Below are positions 44,140 through 53,826 of a stretch of DNA of 64,000 nt, piece after piece (position 1 is the stretch's first letter; each line of letters begins with the position of its first letter). The notes beneath the pieces were generated by a model. The model was not told the DNA's origin. It searched no databases and saw nothing but the letters and a program-made list of their open reading frames with translations. The translations under genes and the position numbers were made by a program. The DNA lies in the NCBI GenBank assembly GCA_963770535.1, contig CAVYPZ010000007.1, positions 124,001 to 188,000 of the forward strand. Reading direction: 5' to 3'. This stretch comes from RYN-230 sp963770535 (GTDB taxonomy: Bacteria; Actinomycetota; Actinomycetes; Streptosporangiales; Streptosporangiaceae).

Positions 44140-44736
44140 ATGCCCCTGCACCACGCGGTACTGGCCCTGCTGGCGGCCAAGCCAGCCCACGGCTACGAGC
44201 TGAAAAGCAGCTTCGAGCAGGCCGTCGGCGACCAGTGGGGCGGGCTGAACATCGGCCACCTGTACCAGATACTCGACCGGCTCTCCCGGGACGGCCTGAT
44301 CGACTCCCAGCGCCAGCCGCAGCAGGTCAAGCCCGACCGTGTCGTCCACCGCCTCACCCCGGCCGGCCGCGGAGAGCTCGACCGCTGGCTCGCCGAGCCA
44401 GCCATCCCCGCCCGCGGCTACCGTGACGACTTCTTCCTCAAAGTCATGGCCGCCGTCCGCTCCGCCGACCCCGCCACGCTCGCCGCCGTGCTCAGCGGAC
44501 AGCGGACCCACCTGCTGCGGCAACTGCACGCCCTCGCCCACGCTCGCGCCGCCACCCCCGCCGCCACCACCCCCGCCACAGCCGTCGAATCGCTGCTCAT
44601 CACGGCAGCCGAGCTGCACATCCGCGCAGACCTCGGCGTCGTTGACGCCGCCGAGAAAACTCTCACCACCACCCCCGCCGCCCCGGTCAGCGAGCAGTCA
44701 TCCCTGGGCACGCCGCCGCAGAGCGCAGCGGGCTAG
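44140..44736 (+). CDS. PadR-family transcriptional regulator
   Basis: A 198-residue PadR protein: winged helix MPLHHAVLALLAAKPAHGYE, NIGHLYQILDRLSRDGLID and VVHRLTPAGRGELDRWL, then the Vir_C-like dimerisation helices (YRDDFFLKVMAAVRSADPAT). The tail is Ala/Thr/Pro-rich. ATG at 44140 fits family N-termini. It diverges from the FtsX/ATPase operon and probably represses it in response to a ligand, as many PadR proteins do with adjacent ABC exporters. Confidence 0.92.
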   Translation: MPLHHAVLALLAAKPAHGYELKSSFEQAVGDQWGGLNIGHLYQILDRLSRDGLIDSQRQPQQVKPDRVVHRLTPAGRGELDRWLAEPAIPARGYRDDFFLKVMAAVRSADPATLAAVLSGQRTHLLRQLHALAHARAATPAATTPATAVESLLITAAELHIRADLGVVDAAEKTLTTTPAAPVSEQSSLGTPPQSAAG

Positions 44737-44799
44737 CTGATCGCCGCGCGCTCATGGCTGACGGCGCAGGAACAGGAACTGATTCCAGCGACCGCCGGC

Positions 44800-44828
44800 G
44801 GGGTCAGGTGCTCGAGTCCCCTCAGCTC
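44800..44828 (+). other. Degenerate copy of the tRNA-Ala 3' end (relic att site)
   Basis: The 29 bases from GGGGTCAGGTG to CAGCTC match 15149-15177 (T-arm and acceptor 3' part of tRNA-Ala) at 26 positions. No 5' tRNA part is present. It may be the worn outer attachment site of the tandem elements that once filled 27-45 kb. Confidence 0.5.
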
Positions 44829-44876
44829 GGGACTTCCCAGCGCGGTCAGAAGGTCGAGACCGAAAGTTGAGCCGCG

Positions 44877-45524
44877 CTACCTCGCGAGACGCGCCTCGCC
44901 ACAGACCCAGTCGCTGCCATCACGGCGAATCGCGCAATCCCAGCCCAGCGGGTCCAGCCGGAGTTCCAGCCGCTCCGGATCCACGAAGTTCTTGACCACG
45001 CGGAACGTGCCGCCATCACGCAACCGCCGTTCGACGATCTCGTCCCGGCCCGGGACATAGGCTTCTTTCCCGCGTTCGTCAACATGCTCGTCGATGAACA
45101 ACACCCGTCCGCCCTCGGCCAGCAGACCCCGCAGCAACTGCCAGAACTGCTCGAAACGATCCGTCGGCACATGCGAGAGCCACGCCGAGAAGAAGATCAC
45201 ATCGAACCGGGCGCCCGGGCTCCACGAGAACACGTCGGCAACCTCGAAGCTGACATTCGCCGACCGCACCCGATCACTAGCGATCTGCACCGCCTCAGGC
45301 GCCGCATCAATCGCCGTCACCGTGTCAGCCAGCTCCGCCAGCGCTTCCGTCCACAAGCCAGTCCCGCACGCGATCTCCAGCACGCGTCCGGCGGGCCGCA
45401 TCTCGGCGATCAATCGCGCGATACGCGCACGAGCCGCACCAACATCGCCATACGCCGTCGCGTCGTACTCACCCGCCCGGCGACGGTAGTAATCAACCTG
45501 ATCAGCCAGAACCTCATCGGTCAC
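44877..45524 (-). CDS. SAM-dependent methyltransferase (class I)
   Basis: A 215-residue methyltransferase: motif I RVLEIACGTGLWTEALAE, motif II TAIDAAPEAVQIA, VADVFSWSPGARFDVIFFSA and the LLAEGGRVLFIDEH strand. GTG 45524 gives the family start VTDEVLADQVDYYRRRAGEYD. A small-molecule enzyme by appearance; the substrate is unknown. It follows the relic att site and stands alone. Confidence 0.87.
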   Translation of the reverse strand: MTDEVLADQVDYYRRRAGEYDATAYGDVGAARARIARLIAEMRPAGRVLEIACGTGLWTEALAELADTVTAIDAAPEAVQIASDRVRSANVSFEVADVFSWSPGARFDVIFFSAWLSHVPTDRFEQFWQLLRGLLAEGGRVLFIDEHVDERGKEAYVPGRDEIVERRLRDGGTFRVVKNFVDPERLELRLDPLGWDCAIRRDGSDWVCGEARLAR

Positions 45525-45736
45525 CCTGACATCATCACACAGCGCTGCGGCCGTTCCCGGTGGCCCGAAACGCACGCGCCTGCAACCGGGGCCTGCTCAA
45601 GCCGTCACGTCGGTGCCACTTCAGGTTGCTAGGACCGGAGCACCTCTCTTCGGCGAGATGGGAGCCGGGCCCGGCCATCTTCAATGGGGCGAGGCACTTC
45701 CCCCGCCCCGCGCTGGGGTTCCTGCCACGCTGGCGG

Positions 45737-46378
45737 TCAGGACTCCGGGGTGGGCGCGGTATCTGGCCAGTAGTACGCTGACCGCCCGGCGGCGGCCACG
45801 ATGGCCGCGCCGTCGAGTTCGGCGATGGTCAGGTCGATGCCGCCAAACGGCCACTCCACGGCGAACTCAAAGGTCTCCGCCGGCGGCAGCGGCCACAGCC
45901 ACAGCCCGAAGCCGCTGAAGCCAAGCTCCCGGCCGTGCATCCCGCTACTGCCCGGCGACCAGGACAGCAGCGGCCCGGCCGGCGGATCCGCGGAAGCCGG
46001 TGCCCGGCGCCGGTACTGCTCGATGGTGGTGGCCTTGGTGCCGTCGGCGTAGCGAACGCCGAGCCGCAGCAGCTTGTCCGGCAGCCGGGCGCCGCCACGC
46101 GATCCGAGCAGGCCGCCATGCACCGACAGGCGCAGGTCCCACCAGTCATCTTCGGACAGCACGCCCTGCCTGGACACGATCTCCACATCGAGCATGCAGC
46201 CTGGGCGGAAAGCCCGGATCACCGGCAAGCGCACCACCACGTTCGCGCTACGGGCCACCACCCGCTCCACGGCGAGCACCGCGCCGGTCTCCAGCGCAGG
46301 CGGCCCAGACCACGGCGGGGGCTCTGGGAATCTCCAGGGAGCCGGCTCTTCCCCGGCCGGCAAGGGCTCGAAAAACAT
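45737..46378 (-). CDS. Uncharacterised 213-residue protein
   Basis: The protein starts MFFEPLPAGEEPAPWRFPEP and is rich in beta-strand segments: TGAVLAVERVVARSANVVVR, WWDLRLSVHGGLLGSRG, FSGFGLWLWPLPPAETFEFA and WPFGGIDLTIAELDGAAIVA. It has no signal peptide or membrane helix. The overall pattern is familiar from actinobacterial hypothetical proteins, but no function can be given. Start ATG 46378 is the first methionine. Confidence 0.65.
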   Translation of the reverse strand: MFFEPLPAGEEPAPWRFPEPPPWSGPPALETGAVLAVERVVARSANVVVRLPVIRAFRPGCMLDVEIVSRQGVLSEDDWWDLRLSVHGGLLGSRGGARLPDKLLRLGVRYADGTKATTIEQYRRRAPASADPPAGPLLSWSPGSSGMHGRELGFSGFGLWLWPLPPAETFEFAVEWPFGGIDLTIAELDGAAIVAAAGRSAYYWPDTAPTPES

Positions 46379-46967
46379 GACCCCACGGTATGCGCCCGCC
46401 AGCAGACCGCACAGCTGCCGCTATGGGCTGATAGGCGTCAGTCACGGTCCGCGGCGGGATCTCCTTCACCAACCCTCCCATCGAAAGGTGGTCCGGGGTG
46501 TGGCCGCTCTTGGGCCGATCCGTCGTATGATCCCGCCATGCGAACCCGGTAGGGGGGCATGCGCATGGGCGTGGCGGCAGCGAGCGCTGTCCAGGACACC
46601 ACGGCCCTTGCTTTGCCATCCGGGAGGCTCTGGGCGCAACTCCTCGCTGAACCCTGCCGGGCGGCGTTTCCGCTCCGAGGCGGAATCACGCCGCCGGGCT
46701 TGGCGGTGGTTGCGCGTACGCTGGGCACGACACCGACGATCATGACCGAGCCGCCGGCGACCGCTCCGGGATCGCAGCGAAGGCCAGGCACCCGCCTGCC
46801 TGCGAGCTCGAGCCCGTCTTTGACCCCCGTGACTATTCCCCTTGATCATCCTGGCCCTCGCCAGCCTGGCATGCCAGATCACATGCAGCGCCCGGAGCCC
46901 CGCGTGGTGCGGCCATAACTGATAATGCGGACTGGGTCGCGGCGTCGCGAGCCGACGGGAGGACTGC
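46379..46967. other. 589-bp intergenic region without a convincing gene
   Basis: Several open frames of about 100 codons overlap on both strands, but none shows conserved motifs or a good ribosome site, and all have the Pro/Arg/Ala bias of chance high-GC frames. A GGGAGGACTGC before 46968 is the ribosome site of the next gene. I see no RNA gene. Confidence 0.5.
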
Positions 46968-49649
46968 ATGGGCATACATGCGGAGGACCGCAGCTACGCT
47001 CTGCTGACCGACGGCGCCACGATCGAGATCCGGGCCGCGCGGTCCGATGACTTTGACACGGTGCGGGACATGCACGCCAAGATGTCCCCGGACAATCTCT
47101 ACCTGCGCTTTTTCAGCATGAGCCCGATGGTCGCCGAGCAGGAGGCCCGCAGGGTATGCCGCGAGCCCGGGCCGGATCACGCGGCGCTGCTGGCCGTGCT
47201 GGACGGGGAGGTGGTCGGCTGCGGCACCTACGAGCAGGCCGGTACTGGCTCTCGGTCCGCGGAGGTCGCCTTCACGGTCGCCGATGACCTGCAGAACCGC
47301 GGCATCGGCATGCTGCTGCTGGAGCACCTGATCTCGTTCGGCCGAGGCCGGGGGTTCCGCGCCTTTACGGCGGAGACGCTGATCGAGAACGCGGCCATGC
47401 TGCGGGTCTTCGCCGACGCCGGGCTGCAGGCGCAGCGCTCCCTGGTAGACGGCGTGTATGACTGGACGTTCCCGCTGCCCACTGACGAGGCGGACGCCGC
47501 CCTGGGCACCTACCGCGATACGGTCGCCGTGCGGGAGCGGTCGGCCGACGTGGCGAGTATGCGGCCTGTGCTGATGCCGGCCTCGGTCGCGGTCATAGGC
47601 GCGAGCCGGCGCCCCGGATCGGTCGGCCGGGCGATCTTGCGGAACCTTGTCGACGGCGGATTTCCCGGCCCGGTCTACCCGGTCAACCCGGGCGCGGCCG
47701 AGCTGGACGGCATCCCCTGCCTGCCGTCGGCAGCAGCGCTGCCCGAGCAGGTCGATCTGGCGGTCATTGCCGTCCCGGCGCCATCCGTGCTCGGTGTCGC
47801 CGCGGATTGCGGGCGGCGGGGCGTCAAGGCCCTGGTGGTGATCGCGGCCGGACTCAGCGGCCCGGCCCGCGCGGAGCTGCTGGAGATTTGCCGCCACCAC
47901 AGCATGCGGATCGTCGGTCCGGCCAGCTTCGGCGTAGCCAACCCCGGCATCGGCCTGGACGCGACGTTCGCGGCCCGCCATCCAGTGGCGGGAACAGCCG
48001 GCCTGGCCTTTCAGTCCACCGGCGGCACCGGCTTCGTGCTGGTGGAGCACCTGTCACGGCTGGGCGTGGGTGTCTCCACCCTGGTCTCGTTCGGCGACAA
48101 AGACGACGTGTCCGGCACCGACATGCTGCAGTGGTGGGAGTCCGACGGGGCAACGAAGCTGGCCCTGCTGTACCTGGAATCGATCAGGAACCCGCCCAAG
48201 TTCGCGCGCACTGCCCGCCGCGTGGGCCGTAGCATCCCGGTGCTAACCGTGGACGTGGGCCGGTCCCCGGCAGGCAAGCGCCTGGCCGGGGCGCGCGCTG
48301 CGAAGGCGGCGAGCACGCCGGTCACCAGGAAGGCCCTGTTCGAGCAGGCAGGCATCATCGCCGTCGCCAACCTCAGCGAACTGCTCGACGCCACGGCGCT
48401 GCTGGCATCCCAGCCGGTCCCCGCCGGAGGCCGGGTCGGCGTGGTGTCCAACACCCGCGGTGCCGCGGTGCTCGCCGCCGACGCGTGCGGCGACACCGGC
48501 CTGCAGGTCGCCAGCCTGGCCGGGGATACCCAGCGGGCGCTGCGGGACATGCTCGGCCGCGAGGCCCTGGTGGCCGGGCCGGTCGATACCACCGTGCTGG
48601 TCACGCCCAGCCATTTCCGCCGGTGCCTGGAGCTCGTCGGCGCCGACCCGGGCGTGGACGCGGTGCTGGCGCTGACCACCACCACCGCTGGCAGCGACCT
48701 GGTCCCCGAGGTGAGCGCCGCGCGGCTGCCGGTGCCGATCGCCGCGGCCGTGATGGACCAGATAGAAGTCGTCCGGCTGCTGCCAGGCCCGGGCGGGGAC
48801 TGCCCCGCCGTCCCGGCCTATGCCTACCCCGAGTCCGCTGTCCGCGCCCTCGGCCATGCCGCACGCTATGGCACCTGGCGGGCGACCCCGCCAGGACGCG
48901 TGCCCGACCTGGAGGGCCTGCATCAGGACCGGGCCAGGGACCTGATCGCCAGCGTTCTCGCCGACCCGCCGCGCGGCGGATGGCTCCCCCTCGACCCCAC
49001 CGTGGAACTGCTCGGCTGCTACGGCATCCCGCTAGCCGACAGCATCGGGGTCACCACCGAGGACGCCGCGACTGCGGCGGCGGCGCGGTTCGGCCGCCCG
49101 GTGGCGCTCCGGGCGGACGTGCCCGGCCTGCTGCGCACCCGCGCCGCCGGTGACGTGCTGACGGGCCTGCGCGGCGCGGATGAGGTCCGGCGCGGGTTCC
49201 GCTCGCTGAAGGAGACCTTCGGCAGACGGCTCGCCGGCGTGATCGTCCAGCCGGTCATCACCGGCGGCGTCGAGGTGAGGATCAGCGTGCTGCACGAGCA
49301 GGTGGCCGGCCCGCTGGTGCTGTTGCGGCTCGGCGGCGCGGCCGGCGATGCGCTAGCTGACGGGGCCGCCCGGCTCGCTCCCCTGACCGAATCCGACGCC
49401 GACGACCTGATCCGGTCGGCGGGCGCCGCGCCGCTGCTGCTCGGGCGCCGCGGGGTTCCGGGCGCCGACCTCGCCGCGCTGCGGGACATGCTGCTACGCG
49501 TCTCCCGGATGGCCGATGAACTGCCGCAGATCGCTGAGCTCGAGCTGAGTCCCATCATCGTCCGCCAAACCGGGATCCAGGCCGTCGACGGCCGGGTCCG
49601 CATCCAGGCCGCTGAGCCCGCCGACGCCTACCTGCGCCGGCTGCCATGA
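46968..49649 (+). CDS. GNAT acetyltransferase fused to ADP-forming acyl-CoA synthetase (Pat-like)
   Basis: An 893-residue multidomain protein. Residues 15-170 form a GNAT domain (IEIRAARSDDF, VADDLQNRGIGMLLLEHLI). Residues 195-300 form a CoA-binding domain (ASVAVIGASRRPGSVGRAIL, GPVYPVNP). The middle is succinyl-CoA-ligase-like (LAFQSTGGTGFVLVEHLSRL), and the C-terminal 200 residues are an ATP-grasp domain (LLGCYGIPLADS, GVIVQPVITGGVEV, LELSPIIV). It combines the parts of protein lysine acetyltransferases of the Pat type. Such enzymes acylate and silence acetyl-CoA synthetases. The ATG has GGGAGGA 5 bases upstream. The next gene is an AcuC-type deacetylase. Confidence 0.9.
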   Translation: MGIHAEDRSYALLTDGATIEIRAARSDDFDTVRDMHAKMSPDNLYLRFFSMSPMVAEQEARRVCREPGPDHAALLAVLDGEVVGCGTYEQAGTGSRSAEVAFTVADDLQNRGIGMLLLEHLISFGRGRGFRAFTAETLIENAAMLRVFADAGLQAQRSLVDGVYDWTFPLPTDEADAALGTYRDTVAVRERSADVASMRPVLMPASVAVIGASRRPGSVGRAILRNLVDGGFPGPVYPVNPGAAELDGIPCLPSAAALPEQVDLAVIAVPAPSVLGVAADCGRRGVKALVVIAAGLSGPARAELLEICRHHSMRIVGPASFGVANPGIGLDATFAARHPVAGTAGLAFQSTGGTGFVLVEHLSRLGVGVSTLVSFGDKDDVSGTDMLQWWESDGATKLALLYLESIRNPPKFARTARRVGRSIPVLTVDVGRSPAGKRLAGARAAKAASTPVTRKALFEQAGIIAVANLSELLDATALLASQPVPAGGRVGVVSNTRGAAVLAADACGDTGLQVASLAGDTQRALRDMLGREALVAGPVDTTVLVTPSHFRRCLELVGADPGVDAVLALTTTTAGSDLVPEVSAARLPVPIAAAVMDQIEVVRLLPGPGGDCPAVPAYAYPESAVRALGHAARYGTWRATPPGRVPDLEGLHQDRARDLIASVLADPPRGGWLPLDPTVELLGCYGIPLADSIGVTTEDAATAAAARFGRPVALRADVPGLLRTRAAGDVLTGLRGADEVRRGFRSLKETFGRRLAGVIVQPVITGGVEVRISVLHEQVAGPLVLLRLGGAAGDALADGAARLAPLTESDADDLIRSAGAAPLLLGRRGVPGADLAALRDMLLRVSRMADELPQIAELELSPIIVRQTGIQAVDGRVRIQAAEPADAYLRRLP

Positions 49650-49918
49650 CGCAGCAGTCAGCGGCGCCGGGGAGCGCCGCCCGGGAAGCCATGCTGCCAT
49701 GGGCCATGACCTGTGCCGGCGGAAGCATCAAGGGACATAAAGTCAGGCCGCCTGACCTGCCGGGCCTGATTCGGCTGCTGTGGCTGCTGCAAGTCGGGGG
49801 CCAGCCTGGACCCGGCCAGAGCTGGACGTGGCCAGAGATGTCCGCCAACGTGGACAGCAGGCCGTCATCTGGTGCGTTTCGCACGGCCGGCCAATGGCGG
49901 CAGAGAGGCTGGTAGCAG

Positions 49919-51140
49919 ATGACCTGCAGCCTGCATGTGGCCTGGGATGAGCGGCTTGTTGAGTATCATTTTGGGCCAGGCCATCCGCTGGCGCCGGTGC
50001 GCGTGGAGCTGACAATGCGGCTCGCGCGCGAGTTCGGGTTGTGGAATCAGCCCGGTGTGACGGTGGTCATTCCGGCCCCGGGCACCGACGTAGACCTCAG
50101 GCTTGTGCATGACGGCCGGTACATCATGGCGGTGGAGGCGGTAAGTCGCTGGGCTGAGAACCCCGTCGCTCCCGACGCCCTGGAGGGGGACCAGCTCAGC
50201 GTCGCGCGGATGTTCGGGCTGGGCACTGAGGACAATCCGGTCTTTCCCGGCATGCACGAGGCATCGGCGCTGGTGGCCGGGGCGACCCTGGCCGCGGCCC
50301 GCGCTATCTGGTCAGGCACGGACTGGCACGGGGCCAGCATCGCAGGCGGCATGCACCATGCCATGCCCGCTCACGCCAGCGGGTTCAGCATCTACAACGA
50401 CATCGCGATCGCGATCGCCTGGCTCCTGGGACACGGCGCCGAGCGCATCGCCTACGTGGACATCGACGCGCACCACGGCGACGGAGTCGAGGCAGCCTTC
50501 TACGCCGATCCGCGGGTCCTGACGATAAGCCTGCATGAGCATCCGGCGACCCTGTTCCCCTTCACCGGCCTGCCCTCCGATACGGGCGGGCCCGGCGCCG
50601 AGGGGTCAGCGGTGAATGTCGCGCTGCCCGCGGGCACTGAAGATGCACCCTGGCTGCGCGCCTTCTACGCAATCGTCCCTCCGCTGCTGCGGCAATTCCG
50701 GCCCCAGGTACTGGTCAGCCAGCACGGAGCCGACACGCACCGGCTGGACTCCCTGGCCCACCTGGAGTTGAGCATCGACGCGCAGCGCACCGCCCATGCC
50801 GCAATCCATGCCCTGGCCCACGAGGTGGCCGGGGGACGCTGGCTGCTGACCGGGGGAGGCGGCTATGAGCCGCTCGAGGTGGTGCCGCGGACCTGGACGC
50901 ATCTGCTGGCGGAGGCGGCCGGGTGCCCGATCGATCCCCGCGCGCGGATCCCTGCCTCCTGGCGTGAGTACGCGTTCCGCCGCACCGGCCAGGAGGCACC
51001 GGAGGTGATGACCGAGGGCAGCGAGCCAGAATTCGTGCCGTTTGAGGCCGGATACGATCCGGCCGATCCCGTCGAACAGGGCCATCATCGCCACCCGGTT
51101 GGCTGTCTTTCCCGAGCACGGGATGATGCCCCAGCCCTAG
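49919..51140 (+). CDS. acuC: AcuC-type deacetylase (histone deacetylase superfamily), frame broken once near the 3' end
   Basis: A zinc-dependent deacetylase of about 406 residues. Active-site parts: GMHHAMPAHASGFSIYNDIA (two catalytic His), YVDIDAHHGDGVEAAFY (zinc Asp and His), SQHGADTH (second zinc Asp) and LTGGGGYE (Tyr). The family ending EQAIIATRLAVFPEHGMMPQ appears only after removing one G from the GGG at 51079-51081; with it the frame runs on and joins a methyltransferase. The true stop is TAG at 51138-51140. AcuC removes acetyl groups from acetyl-CoA synthetase lysines, so it is functionally opposite to the acetyltransferase fusion upstream. Confidence 0.9.
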
Positions 51141-51246
51141 GACCGCGATCCTGCCACCATGATCTCATCGCGGAAGTCCGTCCGCGACGGCACGGCCGGG
51201 TCATTAATGGGATGCGCGGGATGTGCTGGTCCGGGGATCATTGGCC

Positions 51247-52066
51247 ATGGCTGAGGACATGGCGCTGGCGGCGATGTTCGAGTACTACGAGCGCGGCGGG
51301 GAGCGGGGCCGGCTTGATCGAGCCTGGCCAGCTGGAGTTCGCGCGGACCAGGCAGATCATCGCGCGGCACCTGCCGCCGCCGCCCGCGACCGTCGCCGAC
51401 ATCGGTGGCGGGCCGGGCCGGTATTCTCTATGGCTCGCCGCGCTCGGCTACCGGGTGCTGCACCGCGACGCGGTGCCGCTGCACGTCGATCAGCTCCGGG
51501 GCCAGGCGGCCGGTAAAGTGCGGATCGATTCCGCCGTGGCCGACGCCCGCGACCCCGGCCTCGATCCCGGGAGCGCAGACGCGCTGCTCCTGCTCGGCCC
51601 GCTGTATCACCTGGACCGTCGCGCGGACCGGCTCAAAGCCCTGGCCGCGGCGGCGCGGGTGGTCCGTCCCGGTGGGCCGGTGTTCGCAGCGGCCATCTCA
51701 CGCTGGGCCTGCCGGCTCGACGGCGTGCTGCGCACCCGCATGTACCAGTCCTCACCGCTGGCCGAAGCGCTGCTCGCCGGCTCAGAACGCACCGGGCGGT
51801 TGACCCCGCTGTCCCCCGGCGGGTTCACCGGCTACACTCACCGGCCCGGCCAGCTCCGCGCCGAGATCACCGCCAGCGGCCTGCGGCTAACTGACTTGGT
51901 CAGCGTCGAGGGCCCCGCGTTCTTGCTCAGCGACCTCGGCGAGCGCCTGGCCGATGATCAGGACCGGCGGGTCGTCATCGAGACCGCCGCCGCCCTGGAA
52001 CGAGTACCTGAGCTGATCGGAATCGGGCCCCACCTGCTCGCCACCGCCCACCGCCCACCGGGCTGA
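51247..52066 (+). CDS. SAM-dependent methyltransferase, frame broken once near the start
   Basis: ATG 51247 starts MAEDMALAAMFEYYERGGER in one frame. The rest (LIEPGQLEFARTRQIIARHL, motif I TVADIGGGPGRYSLWLAALG, RVLHRDAVPLHVDQL, ARVVRPGGPVFAAAISRWA) is in the next. Deleting one G of the GGGG at 51305-51308 makes a continuous protein of about 272 residues with a normal class I methyltransferase fold. Substrate unknown. The extra base places this gene in frame with the frameshifted acuC, producing a misleading 715-codon open frame. Confidence 0.82.
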
Positions 52067-52186
52067 TCAGCACCACCCACCCGGGCCACCAGCAGAAGTA
52101 AACGCTGCGCAGCTCAGGTGCGCAGCGGGCAGCGGTGTTAGCCCGGCCACCGGGATGCACCGGCAGCTAGCCCTAACGGCGGGAGT

Positions 52187-52819
52187 GTGCACAAACCCCG
52201 GCCGGTATGCCGCCGGGCCAGCTGGGCAGGCGCGCGGGTGGAGCGGGTGGTGTACTGCACCGCGCGTATTGATGGTGCTTCGAATCCATCAGGCCAGGCC
52301 GACCAGGACGTCTACCTGAAGGCTCTCCTGGCTGCGGGCAGCGTCGACCACATCGAGTACGGCACCTGTGTGGCCCGGGTCAAGGCCGCGCCGCTGGCGG
52401 TCAGGGACCCGCAGGGCCGGCCCCAGTTGGTGGGTCCGCAATGGCCTGTGATGATCCAGGACGGCCGCGGCGGCCAGGTCAGCGGGGCAGTCTTCATGGT
52501 GTCCTACGCCGACCGGGAGGAGAAAGGCTCAGACGTCAATGTTGCCGCGCATCTCCTGCTGGACGTCCTCGGCGGCACAGTCGACGGCGCGCTGGTCATC
52601 TCGAACGACAGCGATCTGCGGTTTCCCATCGAGCAGGCGCGCCGGCATATTCCGGTGGGCGTCGTCAACCCATCCCGGAACTACCTGGCCGGCGACCTTC
52701 GCGGCGCGGCGGCGGCAGGTGCGGGGCGGCACTGGTGGGCCAGGCTCACCTCAGATGACATGAGGAGCCACCAGTTGCCCGATCCGGTTGGCCCTTATCG
52801 CCGTCCCGTCGGCTGGTGA
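52187..52819 (+). pseudogene. NYN-domain (PIN-like) protein without its N-terminal catalytic part
   Basis: The protein contains RVVYCTARIDGASNPSGQAD, DVYLKALLAAGSVDHIEYG, EEKGSDVNVAAHLLLDVLGG and GALVISNDSDLRFPIEQARR, which are the central and C-terminal parts of NYN nucleases of the LabA/NicB-like group. The family N-terminus with the first catalytic Asp (a DGxN motif) is missing: the 120 bases upstream do not encode it in any frame. GTG at 52187 gives only a short basic lead. It is probably truncated, although it may still fold. Confidence 0.68.
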
Positions 52820-52878
52820 CTTTCTGGGTCCCGGGAAGCCGGCGGGGATCGCTCGCGTTACAGTGGAGGCATATACCA

Positions 52879-52911
52879 CCCGGCTCCTCGTGGGCCGGGT
52901 TTTCATTTTCT
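52879..52911 (+). terminator. Rho-independent terminator after the NYN gene
   Basis: CCCGGC at 52879-52884 pairs with GCCGGG at 52894-52899 around a 9-base loop, followed by TTTTCATTTTC. This is the clearest intrinsic terminator in the window. Confidence 0.72.
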
Positions 52912-52994
52912 TCCGGCTGGTGCCATCTGGCGGACTCCGGGTGGTCTCAGGGGCAGCGCTGGTGAGACGGTGCCCCGGCCAGGCCGCGAAGCGA

Positions 52995-53630
52995 TCAGGC
53001 CGCACCGATCAATGACCGCGCCTCTGCGGGGCCGACTACGAGATCATGAAGATCGCCGCCCACCTCGAGGCGACCCGACTGCTCGATCCCGCCGGCCTTC
53101 ACCGGCTCGAAGCCGGCCGTCCGGATCAGCCGCTCGACTTCCTCGCCAGCTCGGTCGCCGTCGGTCACGTAGAAGAGGACCGCCGGCTCCGGTGACCGGT
53201 TGCTAGAGGACTCGAAGAGATCAGCCGACATGGTTCCAAACGCCATGGCCAAGCGCGCCCCCGCCGGCAACCACCCAGCGACAACCTCGCCAGAGGATCG
53301 CCCTTCCGGCAGGACACGTGAGACGTTACCGTGTGCGTCGGTCCTGAGCGGGTTGCTCGGAACGACCACCAGCTTGCCGGTGAGCGGGTCGGCGATCTCG
53401 TCAATGACGCCTTTCAGCACGGTAAACCGCAGTGCGAGGACGACGGCATCGGCGCCCCGCAACGCGTCGCGGTTGCCGGCGGCGACGACCGCAGCCGGGC
53501 CGATCTTTGCAGCCAGCCTTCGTGCCGACTCATTGTCGGCGCTCGACAGCCGCAGGGTCTCGCCGCCTGAGGCGAGCTCGCGGGCGATGACCGATCCGAG
53601 CCCTCCGGTGCCGATGACCGCGGTGGTCAT
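52995..53630 (-). CDS. NADPH-dependent F420 reductase-like/NAD(P)-binding protein
   Basis: A 211-residue Rossmann protein beginning MTTAVIGTGGLGSVIARELA with the GxGGxG nucleotide loop, then GADAVVLALRF, GKLVVVPSNPLRTDAHGNVS, RLAMAFGTMSADLFE and a C-terminal F420-oxidoreductase-like part (GFEPVKAGGIEQSGRLEVGG). This pattern belongs to the F420_oxidored/NADP-reductase group. ATG 53630 follows GAGGAGGTTTCG. The cofactor F420 is widespread in actinomycetes; exact substrate not certain. Confidence 0.85.
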   Translation of the reverse strand: MTTAVIGTGGLGSVIARELASGGETLRLSSADNESARRLAAKIGPAAVVAAGNRDALRGADAVVLALRFTVLKGVIDEIADPLTGKLVVVPSNPLRTDAHGNVSRVLPEGRSSGEVVAGWLPAGARLAMAFGTMSADLFESSSNRSPEPAVLFYVTDGDRAGEEVERLIRTAGFEPVKAGGIEQSGRLEVGGDLHDLVVGPAEARSLIGAA

Positions 53631-53826
53631 GACCGAAACCTCCTCAGCCTCACAGTACGAACAACGGCGGCCCGGAGCATCCCCGGCCCGAGCGGTCTCG
53701 CAGCGGCTCGCCGAAAAGGGGGAACGGCGGGGAGGCGGGGCCTTGCCTGAAATGACTGGTAAGGATCTCAGTGCCGGGGGGACTGGCTACCGCCGGTGTG
53801 CAGGATCCCGCCGGTGATCCCGGCAT

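Noticed and set aside
46559..46918. 119-residue frame upstream of the acetyltransferase fusion gene
   Set aside because: No conserved motif, no ribosome site, overlapping equal-sized frames on the other strand.
49919..52066. Genuine deacetylase-methyltransferase fusion enzyme
   Set aside because: Both domains have their family ends and starts in other frames, each restored by removing one base of a G run.
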